A DNA stretch of 18,188 nt from an uncultured Actinomycetes bacterium (GCA_903893955.1 CAITOG010000172.1:1-18188), one strand, 5' to 3'. Shown: positions 1 to 7,695, counted from the first letter of the stretch. Notes: a model not told the origin generated them from the sequence alone. Program-made: numbers and translations.

Positions 1-765
1 CTCCAAGTCCGGGAACTTCTTCAAGATCAGCTGGCGGAAGGTGGTGCCGGCGTCGTCGAGCGGGATGTCGGCGATGCCGCCGAACGAGGGGGAGAGGGCC
101 GAGAGCGACTCGAGCGTCGTGCCCGGACGGGGGAACTCCTCGGTGTCGAGGAGCAGGTTGCCGTCGAGGTCGTAGACCGGCACGAGGCTCTTTGAGAAGC
201 GACCCTCAGCGATGGCCACCGCAGCACGCTGCTGTGAGGTGAGCGCCAGCTCGTCGAGGGCTGAGCGGGGGATGTTCTCGAGGGTCGCGATGGCGTCCGC
301 GCACACGCCCTGGTTCGACTGCGGGTGGCTCTCGCGAAGGCGCAGGTTGCCCGAGTCCATGAAGGGGCTCCGGCCGCCCATGATGGCGCCGTACTGCGAC
401 ATCATCTCGGTCCCGCCGGCGACCACGAGGTCGGCGAAGCCGGCCATGATCGTCGAGGCGGCGAGGTTGGTGGTGGTGATGCCTGAGCCGCAGTAGCGGT
501 CCAGCGTCATGCCGCTCGCCTTGTCGTCGTACCCGGCATCGAGGGCGGCCATCCGGCCGAGGTCACCGCTCTGGGTGCCCATCTGCATGCTCGTGCCCCA
601 GATGACGTCGTCGACGTCGGAGGTGTCCAAGCTGTTGCGCTCGGCGATCGCCTTGAGCACGGTCGCACCGAGCTGCTGGGGGTGGAGGCCGGCCAAGGCT
701 CCCTTGCCGGGCTTGCCGATGCCGCGTGGTGTGCGGCAGACGTCGATGATCCAGGCCTCGGACAT
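1..765 (-). CDS. Thiolase (acetyl-CoA acetyltransferase family), N-terminal part, cut by window edge
   Basis: The first 255 codons of a thiolase are present; the 3' end lies beyond the left edge. Thiolases cleave 3-ketoacyl-CoA or condense acyl-CoA units in the cytoplasm. The protein opens MSEAWIIDVCRTPRG, a typical thiolase N-terminus, and the nucleophilic cysteine is Cys92 in the segment DRYCGSGI. The glycine-rich stretch VVAGGTEMMSQYG follows, as in the family. The ATG at 765 has a clear GAGGAG ribosome-binding site just upstream. The gene lies 112 nt downstream of an acyl-CoA dehydrogenase on the same strand, which supports a role in acyl-CoA degradation. A TACTCT hexamer on the minus strand (828-823) could be an internal -10, but no good -35 is visible. 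The C-terminal His and Cys motifs cannot be checked here. Degradative and biosynthetic thiolases, or an SCP-x-like thiolase, cannot be told apart from this half. Confidence 0.9.
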   Translation of the reverse strand, partial: MSEAWIIDVCRTPRGIGKPGKGALAGLHPQQLGATVLKAIAERNSLDTSDVDDVIWGTSMQMGTQSGDLGRMAALDAGYDDKASGMTLDRYCGSGITTTNLAASTIMAGFADLVVAGGTEMMSQYGAIMGGRSPFMDSGNLRLRESHPQSNQGVCADAIATLENIPRSALDELALTSQQRAAVAIAEGRFSKSLVPVYDLDGNLLLDTEEFPRPGTTLESLSALSPSFGGIADIPLDDAGTTFRQLILKKFPDLE

Positions 766-863
766 GTGCTCTCCTCGTTCTTCGAGATCGGGGCCCACCG
801 ACGTGGACCTCACCGGGTTCGAAGAGTAGCCCTGTCAGGCCGCCGACGGCGACTTGGAGGTCT

Positions 864-877
864 CTCGCCGAGGCGAG
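864..877 (-). other. Short GC hairpin directly after the acyl-CoA dehydrogenase stop codon
   Basis: The sequence CTCGCC-GA-GGCGAG is a perfect 6-bp inverted repeat abutting the TAG stop of the acyl-CoA dehydrogenase gene on the minus strand. It sits at the start of the 112-nt gap before the thiolase. There is no T-tract, so it is at best a weak pausing, 3'-end or processing element and may be chance in such GC-rich DNA. Confidence 0.25.
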
Positions 878-2089
878 CTAGCGGTTGAGCAGGTCCTTGG
901 CGATGGCCACGATCTGCATCTCGTCGGTGCCGGCGTAGATCTGGAGGACTCGAGCGTCACGTGCGAGCTGCTCGACGCGGTACTCGCTGACGTAGCCGTT
1001 GCCGCCGAAGAGCTGGATGGCCTCGTTGGCCACCTCGACAGCAGCCCTGGCTGAGTAGAGCTTCATCGCCGAGGCCTCGGCCATGGTGGTCGGCTCGCCG
1101 GTCGAGGCGGCCTCGAGGTGCCGGAACACGAGGTTCTGCACGTTCAGGCGTGCGACCTCCATGTTGGCCAGCTTGAGCTGGATCAGCTGGTAGTCGCTGA
1201 TCGGCTTGCCCCACAGGTGGCGCTGCTTGGCGTAGTCGATCGAGAGCTTTTGGCACTCCTCAATCACACCCAGCGCCATCGCCGCCACGCCAGCGCGCTC
1301 GGTGACGAAGTTGTCCTTGGCGCTCTGGCGTCCGCCGCCCTTGGGCTCCTCTGAGCCACCCAAGAGGCGATCCTTGCCGACGCGCACGTCGGCCAAGAAG
1401 ACCTCGCCGGTGGGGGAGGACTTCTGGCCCATCTTGCGCATGGGCTTGGATTGCGTAAGCCCCTCCATGCCGGTGTCGAGGACGAAGGTGAGCACCTTGC
1501 GGGTGCGAGGGTCGCTGTCAGAGCCGTCGTCGAGCTTGGCGTAGAGCACGATGGTGTCGGCGTAGGGGCCGTTGGTGATCCAGGTCTTCGACCCGTTGAG
1601 CACGTACTCGTCCCCATCGCGCACCGCCGACGTGCGCATGCCGCCCAATGCGTCGGAGCCCGAGTCGGGCTCGGTGATGGCCCAGGCGCCGACCTTCTCG
1701 AGCGTCATGAGGTCAAGGCCCCATCGCTCCATCTGCTCAGGCGTGCCGAGCTTCATGATCGTGCCGGCAGCCAGCCCGGTCGACACCCCGAGCGAGGTGA
1801 CGAGGCCCGGGCTGACGCGGCACAGCTCGATGATCGGGATGAGGGTCATCGCTGCGTTCGAGCTGGCACGCTGCGTGCCCTCCTCGCCGCTGCGCTTGCG
1901 GTCGAGCTGGCGCTTGAAGGTCTCGCGCGCCATCTCGTCCATGCCGAAGGTCGAGTACATCTTGCGCAGCACCTCGTAGGGAGGCACGCCCTCGTGCTCG
2001 AGGTCGTCCAAGACGGGGCGGATCTCCTCGTCGACGAAGCGGCGGACCGCCTCTTGGACAGCGATGTTCTCGTCAGACCACTTCAGCAT
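878..2089 (-). CDS. Acyl-CoA dehydrogenase, IVD/LCAD-like catalytic arrangement
   Basis: A flavin-dependent acyl-CoA dehydrogenase of 403 residues (usual length about 380-410), which would oxidise an acyl-CoA to the 2-enoyl-CoA and pass electrons to ETF. The N-terminal helical domain is followed by the FAD-binding signature WAITEPDSGSDA (about 136-147) and the beta-domain segment NGSKTWITNG (165-174). The C-terminal helical domain carries QLFGGNGYVSEY (359-370). At the place where MCAD-type enzymes have the catalytic Glu of YEGT, this protein reads IYAGTDEMQ, with Ala386. A Glu at 264 (FVTERAG) aligns with the alternative helix-G base of isovaleryl- and long-chain acyl-CoA dehydrogenases, so the enzyme is probably active with that geometry. 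The ATG at 2089 has a GAGGAG site upstream. It starts 33 nt after the nitrobindin-like gene and precedes the thiolase, a likely operon. The substrate is not decidable by eye. Confidence 0.93.
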   Translation of the reverse strand: MLKWSDENIAVQEAVRRFVDEEIRPVLDDLEHEGVPPYEVLRKMYSTFGMDEMARETFKRQLDRKRSGEEGTQRASSNAAMTLIPIIELCRVSPGLVTSLGVSTGLAAGTIMKLGTPEQMERWGLDLMTLEKVGAWAITEPDSGSDALGGMRTSAVRDGDEYVLNGSKTWITNGPYADTIVLYAKLDDGSDSDPRTRKVLTFVLDTGMEGLTQSKPMRKMGQKSSPTGEVFLADVRVGKDRLLGGSEEPKGGGRQSAKDNFVTERAGVAAMALGVIEECQKLSIDYAKQRHLWGKPISDYQLIQLKLANMEVARLNVQNLVFRHLEAASTGEPTTMAEASAMKLYSARAAVEVANEAIQLFGGNGYVSEYRVEQLARDARVLQIYAGTDEMQIVAIAKDLLNR

Positions 2090-2122
2090 CTCTGCTCCTC
2101 TGCAACGTTCGTTCGTCGAGGC

Positions 2123-2692
2123 CTAGGCCTCGCGGGATACCAGCTTCAAGGTGTTGCGGTCGGTGTGGATGACCGGCTCCTTGGTCAGGTAGTGGTCGTA
2201 GACCGTGGTCTCGTCGTAGGAGAAGGTCTCGCCGTCGATCGAGATCGAGCAGTCGTACTTCGTCGTTTTGGCGTTCTCGTCGAGGTACTGGTTCGAGAGG
2301 ATCCCGTAGGTGTTGACGCCAAGCGCGGCGGTCATGGTGAACGAGGCGGCGTCAGGTGCGGCGGTGCCGCCGGCGATGATCACCGAGCCACGAGGGACCA
2401 TGAAGCAGCGCATGACCTGCTGGCCGGCTGCGTCCCAGAGCCAGTAGCCGACCTCGGTGTGGAACGGGTTGTCGTTCTCCTCACCCTTGCGCCACGCCGC
2501 GGTGCGGTAGTCGAGGCCATAGAGCTCCTGGCGGCCGTTGGCCACCGGGCCGAAGGGCTTGAAGGTGGTCTTCTCGAAGTACGGGGTTTCGCCGATCTTG
2601 CCCTCTTCGTTGTGGAAGGAGGTGTCGACGCCCTCGCCGCCCTCCCAGGTGCCGATCAGTCCGGCCAGCGGGCCCCACTCTTCGTTCGCCAT
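2123..2692 (-). CDS. Nitrobindin-like heme-binding beta-barrel protein (THAP4/DUF1794 type)
   Basis: A 189-residue protein that begins with PLAGLIGTWEGGEG (8-21), which matches the GTWxGxGxG signature of nitrobindins, small heme beta-barrels of the lipocalin/FABP fold. The body alternates polar and hydrophobic residues as expected for a ten-strand barrel, and the length is close to the usual 160-200. In nitrobindins the heme-ligating His lies in the last strand; here His176 in VIHTDRNTLKL is the best candidate. Neither signal peptide nor membrane segment is seen, so it is cytoplasmic. The ATG at 2692 follows an AAGGAGA site at proper distance. It is the gene immediately upstream of the acyl-CoA dehydrogenase (33-nt gap), so the two are probably co-transcribed. 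Other members of the family are annotated as fatty-acid-binding-like, so a hydrophobic ligand other than heme is possible. Family fairly likely, ligand uncertain. Confidence 0.6.
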   Translation of the reverse strand: MANEEWGPLAGLIGTWEGGEGVDTSFHNEEGKIGETPYFEKTTFKPFGPVANGRQELYGLDYRTAAWRKGEENDNPFHTEVGYWLWDAAGQQVMRCFMVPRGSVIIAGGTAAPDAASFTMTAALGVNTYGILSNQYLDENAKTTKYDCSISIDGETFSYDETTVYDHYLTKEPVIHTDRNTLKLVSREA

Positions 2693-2764
2693 GGAAATGT
2701 CTCCTTCTGCTTGTGCGGTTGCGTTTCTATCGAGGTGCCCCCACTCGCGGCGGCGGTTCGCAGC

Positions 2765-3544
2765 CTAGAGCGCGCCCGGCTCCCTGTGCCCACTCGCAGC
2801 ACGGTGCTCCTCTACGACGCCCTCGATCACGCCGGGGGCCAGCGAGATGGCACCGAGGGCGGTGGCCAGGCCGGCGCAGATCACGATGCTGGCCAGCACC
2901 CCAGAGCTCGCCGCAGCCGGGTAGGCGACGAGCTGGGCGACGATGCTGGCCACATAGAGGGCCCAGAACAGGTCCATGCGTCGGCGCAGCAGGTGGCCAG
3001 GGCTCACCAGGCCGTGCCATGCCATGAGGGGCATGACGAAGTTGGCGACGGGCAGGAACCAGCCCACCACGCCCATGGTCGGCGAGAGGCGTGCGGGGAT
3101 GGCGAGGTTCTTCGCCGTCGTCGAGCTGCGGTGCTGGAAGCGCAGCAAGAGGACGATGCCCACCACCTGGGCGGGGAGGACCACGAAGTTCGAGAGCGTC
3201 GTGATGATCGTTGGCGACCTGGGCAGGGTCGGGAACGCAGTCGTGCTGCCACCCTGGGCGGCGATGCGGAAGGTGTGGACGAGGGTGTGCCACGTGGCTG
3301 CCGCGCTCGAGGTGTCGAAGGCACGCAGGATCGCCGACAGGGTGATCGCCAGGGTGAAGAGCGGGATGCCCAGCTTGAGGAGCCGTCGGGCTGCGCCGAC
3401 CTCGTCTGGGGCCGGCGCCACCGGGGTCGGCGGCTGGTAGGGCCGAAGCGATTCGGTCCACGTGTCGCCATCCCACCACCGCCACGATTCGCTCCCGCCT
3501 GGGTCGGGGTACCAGCCAGCTGGCGGGGTGCTCTGTTCGCTCAC
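2765..3544 (-). CDS. DUF2510-DUF4328 membrane protein
   Basis: A 259-residue membrane protein of unknown function. Residues 9-30 (AGWYPDPGG...WWDGDTWTE) form a DUF2510 motif, a short Trp-rich segment common at the N-terminus of actinobacterial membrane proteins. A Pro-rich linker follows, then about five hydrophobic segments (roughly 57-75, 118-136, 157-177, 190-210, 215-235). The stretch RLSPTMGVVGWFLPVANF (152-169) is characteristic of DUF4328. I chose the GTG at 3544 because the DUF2510 motif starts just after it, a GAGGA lies about 8 nt upstream, and any longer reading would run antisense through the divergent gene at 3581. It lies 72 nt upstream of the nitrobindin-like gene on the same strand and could head that row, although no clear functional link is visible. 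Confidence 0.8.
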   Translation of the reverse strand: MSEQSTPPAGWYPDPGGSESWRWWDGDTWTESLRPYQPPTPVAPAPDEVGAARRLLKLGIPLFTLAITLSAILRAFDTSSAAATWHTLVHTFRIAAQGGSTTAFPTLPRSPTIITTLSNFVVLPAQVVGIVLLLRFQHRSSTTAKNLAIPARLSPTMGVVGWFLPVANFVMPLMAWHGLVSPGHLLRRRMDLFWALYVASIVAQLVAYPAAASSGVLASIVICAGLATALGAISLAPGVIEGVVEEHRAASGHREPGAL

Positions 3545-3580
3545 TGCGCAATCCTCGCACCCGGCGCGAGACTCGGGTGC

Positions 3581-3910
3581 ATGGCTGGACCGATCACCGT
3601 CATCTTCCGCTCCATGCTCCGCAGCGATGGGAGGCCACTCAAGGACGAGCTCAACGTCCCGGTGGCCGAGGCTGCAGTCGCACACCCGGGCCTTCGCTCG
3701 TGGAAGACCTTCACCTCCGAGGATGGGGAGCGCGTCACCATCGTGGTCTTCGACGATGTGGCGTCGCTCGACCAATGGCGCCGGGTGGACTCCCACATGG
3801 CGGCCAAGCGTCGACGAGGAGAGGTCTACGAGTGGCACTCCACCGAGGTGCTCAGCCCGCTCGGGCCGATCACGTCCTGGCGATCCTCGGGCAGCGACGA
3901 GGCTGGCTGA
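3581..3910 (+). CDS. Small ABM-fold (dimeric alpha-beta barrel) protein, function unknown
   Basis: A 109-residue protein resembling antibiotic biosynthesis monooxygenase (ABM) family members. It has an opening beta-strand (PITVIFRSML), then HPGLRSWKTFTSEDGERVTIVVF (35-57), then an amphipathic helix with W66 (the SLDQW segment) and HMAAKRRRGEVYEW (72-85). This order of strand, helix and xHxxAxxRGxxxY matches ABM-like proteins. ABM folds serve in quinone and heme degradation as well as unknown oxidations, so no substrate is proposed. The ATG at 3581 lacks a clear ribosome-binding site; a GAGACT hexamer 7 nt upstream keeps the A2 and T6 of a -10 box, so a leaderless start is possible. It is divergent from the DUF4328 gene with only 36 nt between the starts, and its stop is 3 nt from the stop of the convergent LLM gene. 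Confidence 0.65.
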   Translation: MAGPITVIFRSMLRSDGRPLKDELNVPVAEAAVAHPGLRSWKTFTSEDGERVTIVVFDDVASLDQWRRVDSHMAAKRRRGEVYEWHSTEVLSPLGPITSWRSSGSDEAG

Positions 3911-3913
3911 GCG

Positions 3914-4780
3914 CTACGAGAGTCCGAGCGCGCTCGCCCCAGACCTGAGCGCGTCGAGGTGCGCCTCGGCGCCGACGAGGCCCTGGTTGAGCGTGGTGAC
4001 CGACAGGTGGGTCACACCGCCGGTCGTCCACCGCTCGGCGAGCCGTGCCGTGGTGTCCGGCGAGCCGGCAGCTGCGGGCACCTGTCCCTCGATGCCGAGC
4101 GAACCTGGATCACGACCGGCCGCAGCGGCCGCAGCGCGGACGATGTCGAGCTGCTCCTCGAAGCCGGCTCCGGGCCAGGCCATCGGGAACCAGCCATCGG
4201 CCAGCTCGCCCACCCGACGAAGGGCTGCGGGTGCCAGCGCCCCCATCCAGATCGGGATCGGTCGCTGGATCGGCAGCGGGGCGAGGCCGGCGGCCACGAT
4301 CCGCTCGTTGCCGATGCTGGCGGTGACCCGCTCGTCGGTCCAGAGCTGTCGGAGCACGCCGACCTGCTCGGCCAGTCGGTTCCCCCTGCCCTCGAACGGA
4401 ATGCCGAGCGCCTCGTACTCCACCGGGTTCCACCCGATGCCGCAGCCGAGGCGAAGCTTGCCGCCTGAGAGCAGGTCCACCTCGGCGGCCTGCTTTGCCA
4501 GCAGGGCGGTCTGGCGCTGTGGGGCGATCAAGATGGCGGTGGCGAAGCCCAGCGACGTGAGCGCTGCGAGGTGGCCGAAGAGCACGAAGGGCTCCCGGAA
4601 GGTGTCGTCGAGCCCGTAGGGGCCGGTCAGATCGGTGTGGTGCTGTCGATCAGCTCCGAGCACGTGGTCGTAGGCCAGCAGATGTTCGAAGCCGAGCCGC
4701 TCTGCCTCGAGTGCGAACTCGATGATGGCGGCCGTGTCGTGGCCGAGCTCGTTCTGCGGGATGACGGCGCCGAAGTGCAT
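3914..4780 (-). CDS. LLM-class flavin oxidoreductase, probably F420-dependent
   Basis: A 288-residue TIM-barrel oxidoreductase of the luciferase-like monooxygenase family. Recognisable segments are MHFGAVIPQN at the start, EAERLGFEHLLAYDHV (25-40), LAALTSLGFATAILIAPQRQ, KQAAEVDLLSGGKLRLGCGIGW and PIPIWMGA, all typical of the actinobacterial F420-dependent branch. Proteins of this branch use F420 or reduced flavin for hydride transfer on diverse substrates; none can be named here. No signal peptide. The ATG at 4780 has no strong ribosome-binding site; GAAGAT lies 7 nt upstream. It is divergent from the aldehyde-dehydrogenase-like gene (74-nt gap) and convergent with the ABM-fold gene (3-nt gap). 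The nearby Ddn-family gene (14501-14950) also points to an F420-making host. Confidence 0.9.
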   Translation of the reverse strand: MHFGAVIPQNELGHDTAAIIEFALEAERLGFEHLLAYDHVLGADRQHHTDLTGPYGLDDTFREPFVLFGHLAALTSLGFATAILIAPQRQTALLAKQAAEVDLLSGGKLRLGCGIGWNPVEYEALGIPFEGRGNRLAEQVGVLRQLWTDERVTASIGNERIVAAGLAPLPIQRPIPIWMGALAPAALRRVGELADGWFPMAWPGAGFEEQLDIVRAAAAAAGRDPGSLGIEGQVPAAAGSPDTTARLAERWTTGGVTHLSVTTLNQGLVGAEAHLDALRSGASALGLS

Positions 4781-4822
4781 AGAGGTGATCTTCGCGCCCT
4801 GAGCGACGGCACGTCGGGCCGG

Positions 4823-4828
4823 TAGCCT
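4823..4828 (+). promoter_or_regulatory. Candidate -10 box of the aldehyde-dehydrogenase-like gene
   Basis: TAGCCT fits the TANNNT pattern. A start near 4835 would give a leader of about 20 nt carrying the AAAGGGGA ribosome-binding site (4843-4850). The -35 region is not conserved. It lies in the 74-nt gap between two divergent genes. Confidence 0.4.
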
Positions 4829-4854
4829 TGGCAGCGATTCTGAAAGGGGACCAC

Positions 4855-6600
4855 ATGACGATCACCACGAGAGGCGCTGCTGCGCCGACGAGCGCTGGCG
4901 CAGACCGCGAGGGGTTCTCCTCTGACGCGCTCGACGAAGCCGTGGAGCGGGTCGCAGGAAGGGTCGATGCCTGGGCGGCCACCACGCCGACCGAGCGGGC
5001 ACGCCTCCTCGGCGAGGTGATCGACTCGACCGTCGCTGCCGCTGACGCCTGGTTGGCGGCAGCATGCCGGGCCAAGGGGCTCGACCCCAAGGCGGTCGAC
5101 GGCGGCGAGGAGCTCTTCAGCGGGATCGGCACCTTCTTGCGGATGGCTCGGACCTTCAAGGTCTCGATCGAGGACATCGCTCGGGTCGGTCGACCCGAGT
5201 TTCCTGGACCGGTGCGCGAGTCGAAGGACGGTCGACTCGTGGTGCAGGTCTTTCCGGCCGACACCTTTGACAAGATCCTCTACGCCAAGACCACCGGCGA
5301 GGTGTGGATCGAGCCGGGCATCACCCGAGCTGAGCTCGAGAGCTCGCAGGCGCCGGCCTACAAGGACCCCGAAGCTTGGAAGGGCCTGTCGCTCGTGCTT
5401 GGCGCCGGCAACGTGGCGTCGCTCGGCCCCCGAGACGTGTTGACCAAGCTCTTCGTCGAGGGCAAGGTCGTCGTGCTCAAGGCCAACCCGGTCAACGACT
5501 ACCTGGTCCCGCACTGGACCGCTGCGATGAAGCCCCTCATCGATGCCGGCTACCTGGCCATCGTCGAGGGTGGTGCCGAGGCGGGCAAGCACCTCTGTGG
5601 CCACGAGCTCGTCGACGAGATCCACGTCACCGGGTCCGACAAGACCCATGACGCCATCGTCTTCGGCGTCGGCGCGGAGGGAGCTGAGCGCAAGGCAGCG
5701 GTCGACCCGCTCATCACCAAGCCGGTCACCTGCGAGCTCGGCAACGTCTCGCCGGTCGTGATCGTGCCAGGGGACTGGAGCGACAAGGACATCGCCTACC
5801 AGGCCGAGCACGTCGCCACGATGCTGGCCAACAACGCGGGCTTCAACTGCTTGACCCCCCGGGTCATCATCACGTGGAAGGGCTGGACCCAGCGCGACGC
5901 CTTCTTGGCAGCGCTGCGCGGCGCGCTCGCTGGCATCCCGACCCGGAACGCCTACTACCCGGGCGCTGACGATCGCCGACGCTCCTTCATCGAGGCCCAC
6001 CCTGACGCGGTCGAGATCGGCGACGCCGCCGGGGACCACCTGCCATGGACCATCATCCCGGGCGTCGACTCGTCGGTCGTCGACGACATCTGCTTCAACG
6101 TCGAGGCGTTCTGCAGCCTGATGGCCGAGACCTCGCTCGAGGCCGCCTCACCGGCCGAATACGTGGACGCGGCGGTGGCCTTCTGCAACGACGTGGTCTG
6201 GGGCACGCTCTCGTGCACTGTCATCGCACACCCCGACCAGCTCGCCGACCCGGTGGTCGGGCCGCGCATCGAGGCGGCCATCGCCGATCTGCGGTACGGC
6301 GGGATCGGGCTCAACCTGTGGCACGCGCTCGTGTTCGCCCTCTCGACGACGACGTGGGGTGCGTATCCGGGTCATCCGATCGAGGACATCCAGTCAGGTG
6401 CCGGCGTGGTCGGCAACGCCTACATGCTCGAGCACACCCAGAAGTCGGTGGTCAGAGGCCCGTTCCGCTCCAACCCGAAGCCGCCCTGGTTCGCTACGGC
6501 GAAGAACTCGAGGGCGACGATGTCCAAGCTGCTCGCCTTCGAGGCCAAGCCCAGCTGGACCAAGCTGCCCGGGCTCCTCGCCGCAGCGATCAGGAACTGA
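4855..6600 (+). CDS. Divergent aldehyde dehydrogenase superfamily protein
   Basis: A 581-residue member of the ALDH superfamily, longer than the usual 480-510. Landmarks in order: KVVVLKANP (204-212) with Lys209 in the cofactor loop; IHVTGSDKT (256-264) in place of FTGSxxxG; CELGNVSP (293-300) with Glu294, the general base; NNAGFNCLTPR (326-336) with Cys332, the nucleophile. The C-terminus has a loop with LNLWHALVFALSTTTWG instead of the usual PFGGxKxSG motif, followed by HTQKSVVRGPF. All catalytic residues are therefore present, but the surrounding motifs are strongly altered, including loss of the Gln in GQxC. It should oxidise an aldehyde with NAD(P), but the substrate is unknown. The ATG at 4855 is preferred over a TTG at 4828 because an AAAGGGGA site lies 4 nt before it. 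The gene ends 15 nt from the convergent lipoprotein gene. Confidence 0.85.
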   Translation: MTITTRGAAAPTSAGADREGFSSDALDEAVERVAGRVDAWAATTPTERARLLGEVIDSTVAAADAWLAAACRAKGLDPKAVDGGEELFSGIGTFLRMARTFKVSIEDIARVGRPEFPGPVRESKDGRLVVQVFPADTFDKILYAKTTGEVWIEPGITRAELESSQAPAYKDPEAWKGLSLVLGAGNVASLGPRDVLTKLFVEGKVVVLKANPVNDYLVPHWTAAMKPLIDAGYLAIVEGGAEAGKHLCGHELVDEIHVTGSDKTHDAIVFGVGAEGAERKAAVDPLITKPVTCELGNVSPVVIVPGDWSDKDIAYQAEHVATMLANNAGFNCLTPRVIITWKGWTQRDAFLAALRGALAGIPTRNAYYPGADDRRRSFIEAHPDAVEIGDAAGDHLPWTIIPGVDSSVVDDICFNVEAFCSLMAETSLEAASPAEYVDAAVAFCNDVVWGTLSCTVIAHPDQLADPVVGPRIEAAIADLRYGGIGLNLWHALVFALSTTTWGAYPGHPIEDIQSGAGVVGNAYMLEHTQKSVVRGPFRSNPKPPWFATAKNSRATMSKLLAFEAKPSWTKLPGLLAAAIRN

Positions 6601-6615
6601 CCTCGAGCTGGACGA

Positions 6616-7683
6616 TCAGGTCGCAGGCGCCAAGCGCACCACGCTGCCTGAGCCGATGGCGCTGCACGACGTGGCGCCAGTGCAGCTCACGTCGACCAGG
6701 GCGGTGGGCGCGAAGGTCAAGGCGATGATGTGCCAGCTCGACCTGGTCAATGACGAGGCTGCTCCTTGGCTGTTTGAGCCACTGCCGACCACGACGCACG
6801 TCGACGAGATGCAGGTCACCGCATCCGGGGCGATGAGCTGGCCCGGCATCGGGATCTTCGAGAGCAGCGGGTCGCTGACGGTGCCCTGGAGGAGCAGCGG
6901 CGTCGTGCCACCGTCCTTTCGTGCCACCACCAGGCAGGTACCGCCGGTTCGACAGGCCGCCTGGAGGACCGAGGTCACCTTCTTGGGCAGTGCCAGAGGG
7001 GTCCAGGCGCCGCCCGTGTCGGTGGTGACGAGCACCTGGGCGGTGCCGTGCTGATCGATGCCGGCGCTCACGCAGTCGTGGGGCGTGTCGCACGAGAGGT
7101 GCAGCACCCGGCCTGCGCTCGAGGGCAGCGTGCTGCCGGTCAGCCACGTCGCACCGGCGTTGGTCGAGGTGACCGTGGTCAGCGTCGACGAGCTCGCCGC
7201 GATGCCCAGGCAGTGCGTGGGTCCTGAGCAGGCCACTGCCTCGAGGACGCCGGCGGTCGGCTCTGGGGCCGAGGCGAAGACATGGGTCTTGCCTGCGCTC
7301 CTGAGCAGCAGCGGTTGGGTGCCGACGGTCCCGACGACGAGACACGAGGTGGCCGCACAGGCCGCGTCGGTGATGGACGCGCCAGGCTGGATCGGTCGGG
7401 TGGCCTGCTTCCAGGTCGTGCCAGCATCGGTCGAGTCGATCAGGACCGAGCTCTTGGCGTTGGGGTTGAACGAGGAGCCACCAGCCGTGCAGATCGAGCT
7501 CGGACCGCACGAGATGGTCGACAGGTTGCCTGCCAAGAACGGGCTGGCGGACCCGACGCCGGAGCTCGCAGCCAGCGAGGCGGTCGACGAGGTGGCGGTC
7601 GTCGAGCAGGCACCAAGCGCGACGCCAACGATGACGAGCGCACCGGCGGTGGCGATGCGAAGGCGCGATGAGGTGGCAGGCAC
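6616..7683 (-). CDS. Lipoprotein with seven Cys-pair repeats, probable seven-bladed beta-propeller
   Basis: A 355-residue exported lipoprotein of unknown function. Residues 1-26 form a lipoprotein signal peptide: Arg7 and Arg9, a hydrophobic core, and the lipobox LGAC with Cys26 as the lipidated residue. After a Ser/Thr/Ala-rich linker come seven repeats spaced 43-50 residues apart, each with a cysteine pair four or five residues apart: Cys59/65, 109/114, 152/158, 198/204, 244/250, 291/296 and 334/340. Asp-box motifs (SxDxGxxW) occur at about 84-91 and 173-180, with a weaker one at 220-227. Seven such repeats imply a seven-bladed propeller with one probable disulfide per blade. I chose the GTG at 7683 rather than the one at 7710 because TACGCT lies 6 nt upstream (leaderless start) and the signal peptide is then ideal. 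It is divergent from marP, 61 nt away, so both products act in the envelope and may be co-regulated. Confidence 0.82.
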   Translation of the reverse strand: MPATSSRLRIATAGALVIVGVALGACSTTATSSTASLAASSGVGSASPFLAGNLSTISCGPSSICTAGGSSFNPNAKSSVLIDSTDAGTTWKQATRPIQPGASITDAACAATSCLVVGTVGTQPLLLRSAGKTHVFASAPEPTAGVLEAVACSGPTHCLGIAASSSTLTTVTSTNAGATWLTGSTLPSSAGRVLHLSCDTPHDCVSAGIDQHGTAQVLVTTDTGGAWTPLALPKKVTSVLQAACRTGGTCLVVARKDGGTTPLLLQGTVSDPLLSKIPMPGQLIAPDAVTCISSTCVVVGSGSNSQGAASSLTRSSWHIIALTFAPTALVDVSCTGATSCSAIGSGSVVRLAPAT

Positions 7684-7689
7684 CTCCCA

Positions 7690-7695
7690 AGCGTA
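7690..7695 (-). promoter_or_regulatory. -10 box for leaderless transcription of the propeller lipoprotein
   Basis: On the minus strand the hexamer TACGCT is followed by exactly 6 nt and then the GTG at 7683. In actinobacteria this spacing places the transcript start on the first base of the start codon. No separate ribosome-binding site is needed; the GGGAG before the GTG abuts it and is too close to serve. Confidence 0.5.

Noticed and set aside
1451..3910. An 819-codon plus-strand frame across the acyl-CoA dehydrogenase, nitrobindin-like and DUF4328 genes
   Set aside because: It is the antisense of three genes with clear family motifs; its translation is Arg/Gly/Ala/Val-rich without domain motifs. 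Only its last 109 codons (from 3581) are a real gene.
4627..6039. A 470-codon minus-strand frame across the aldehyde-dehydrogenase-like gene
   Set aside because: It mirrors a gene with catalytic motifs and its composition is typical of a GC-rich antisense shadow.
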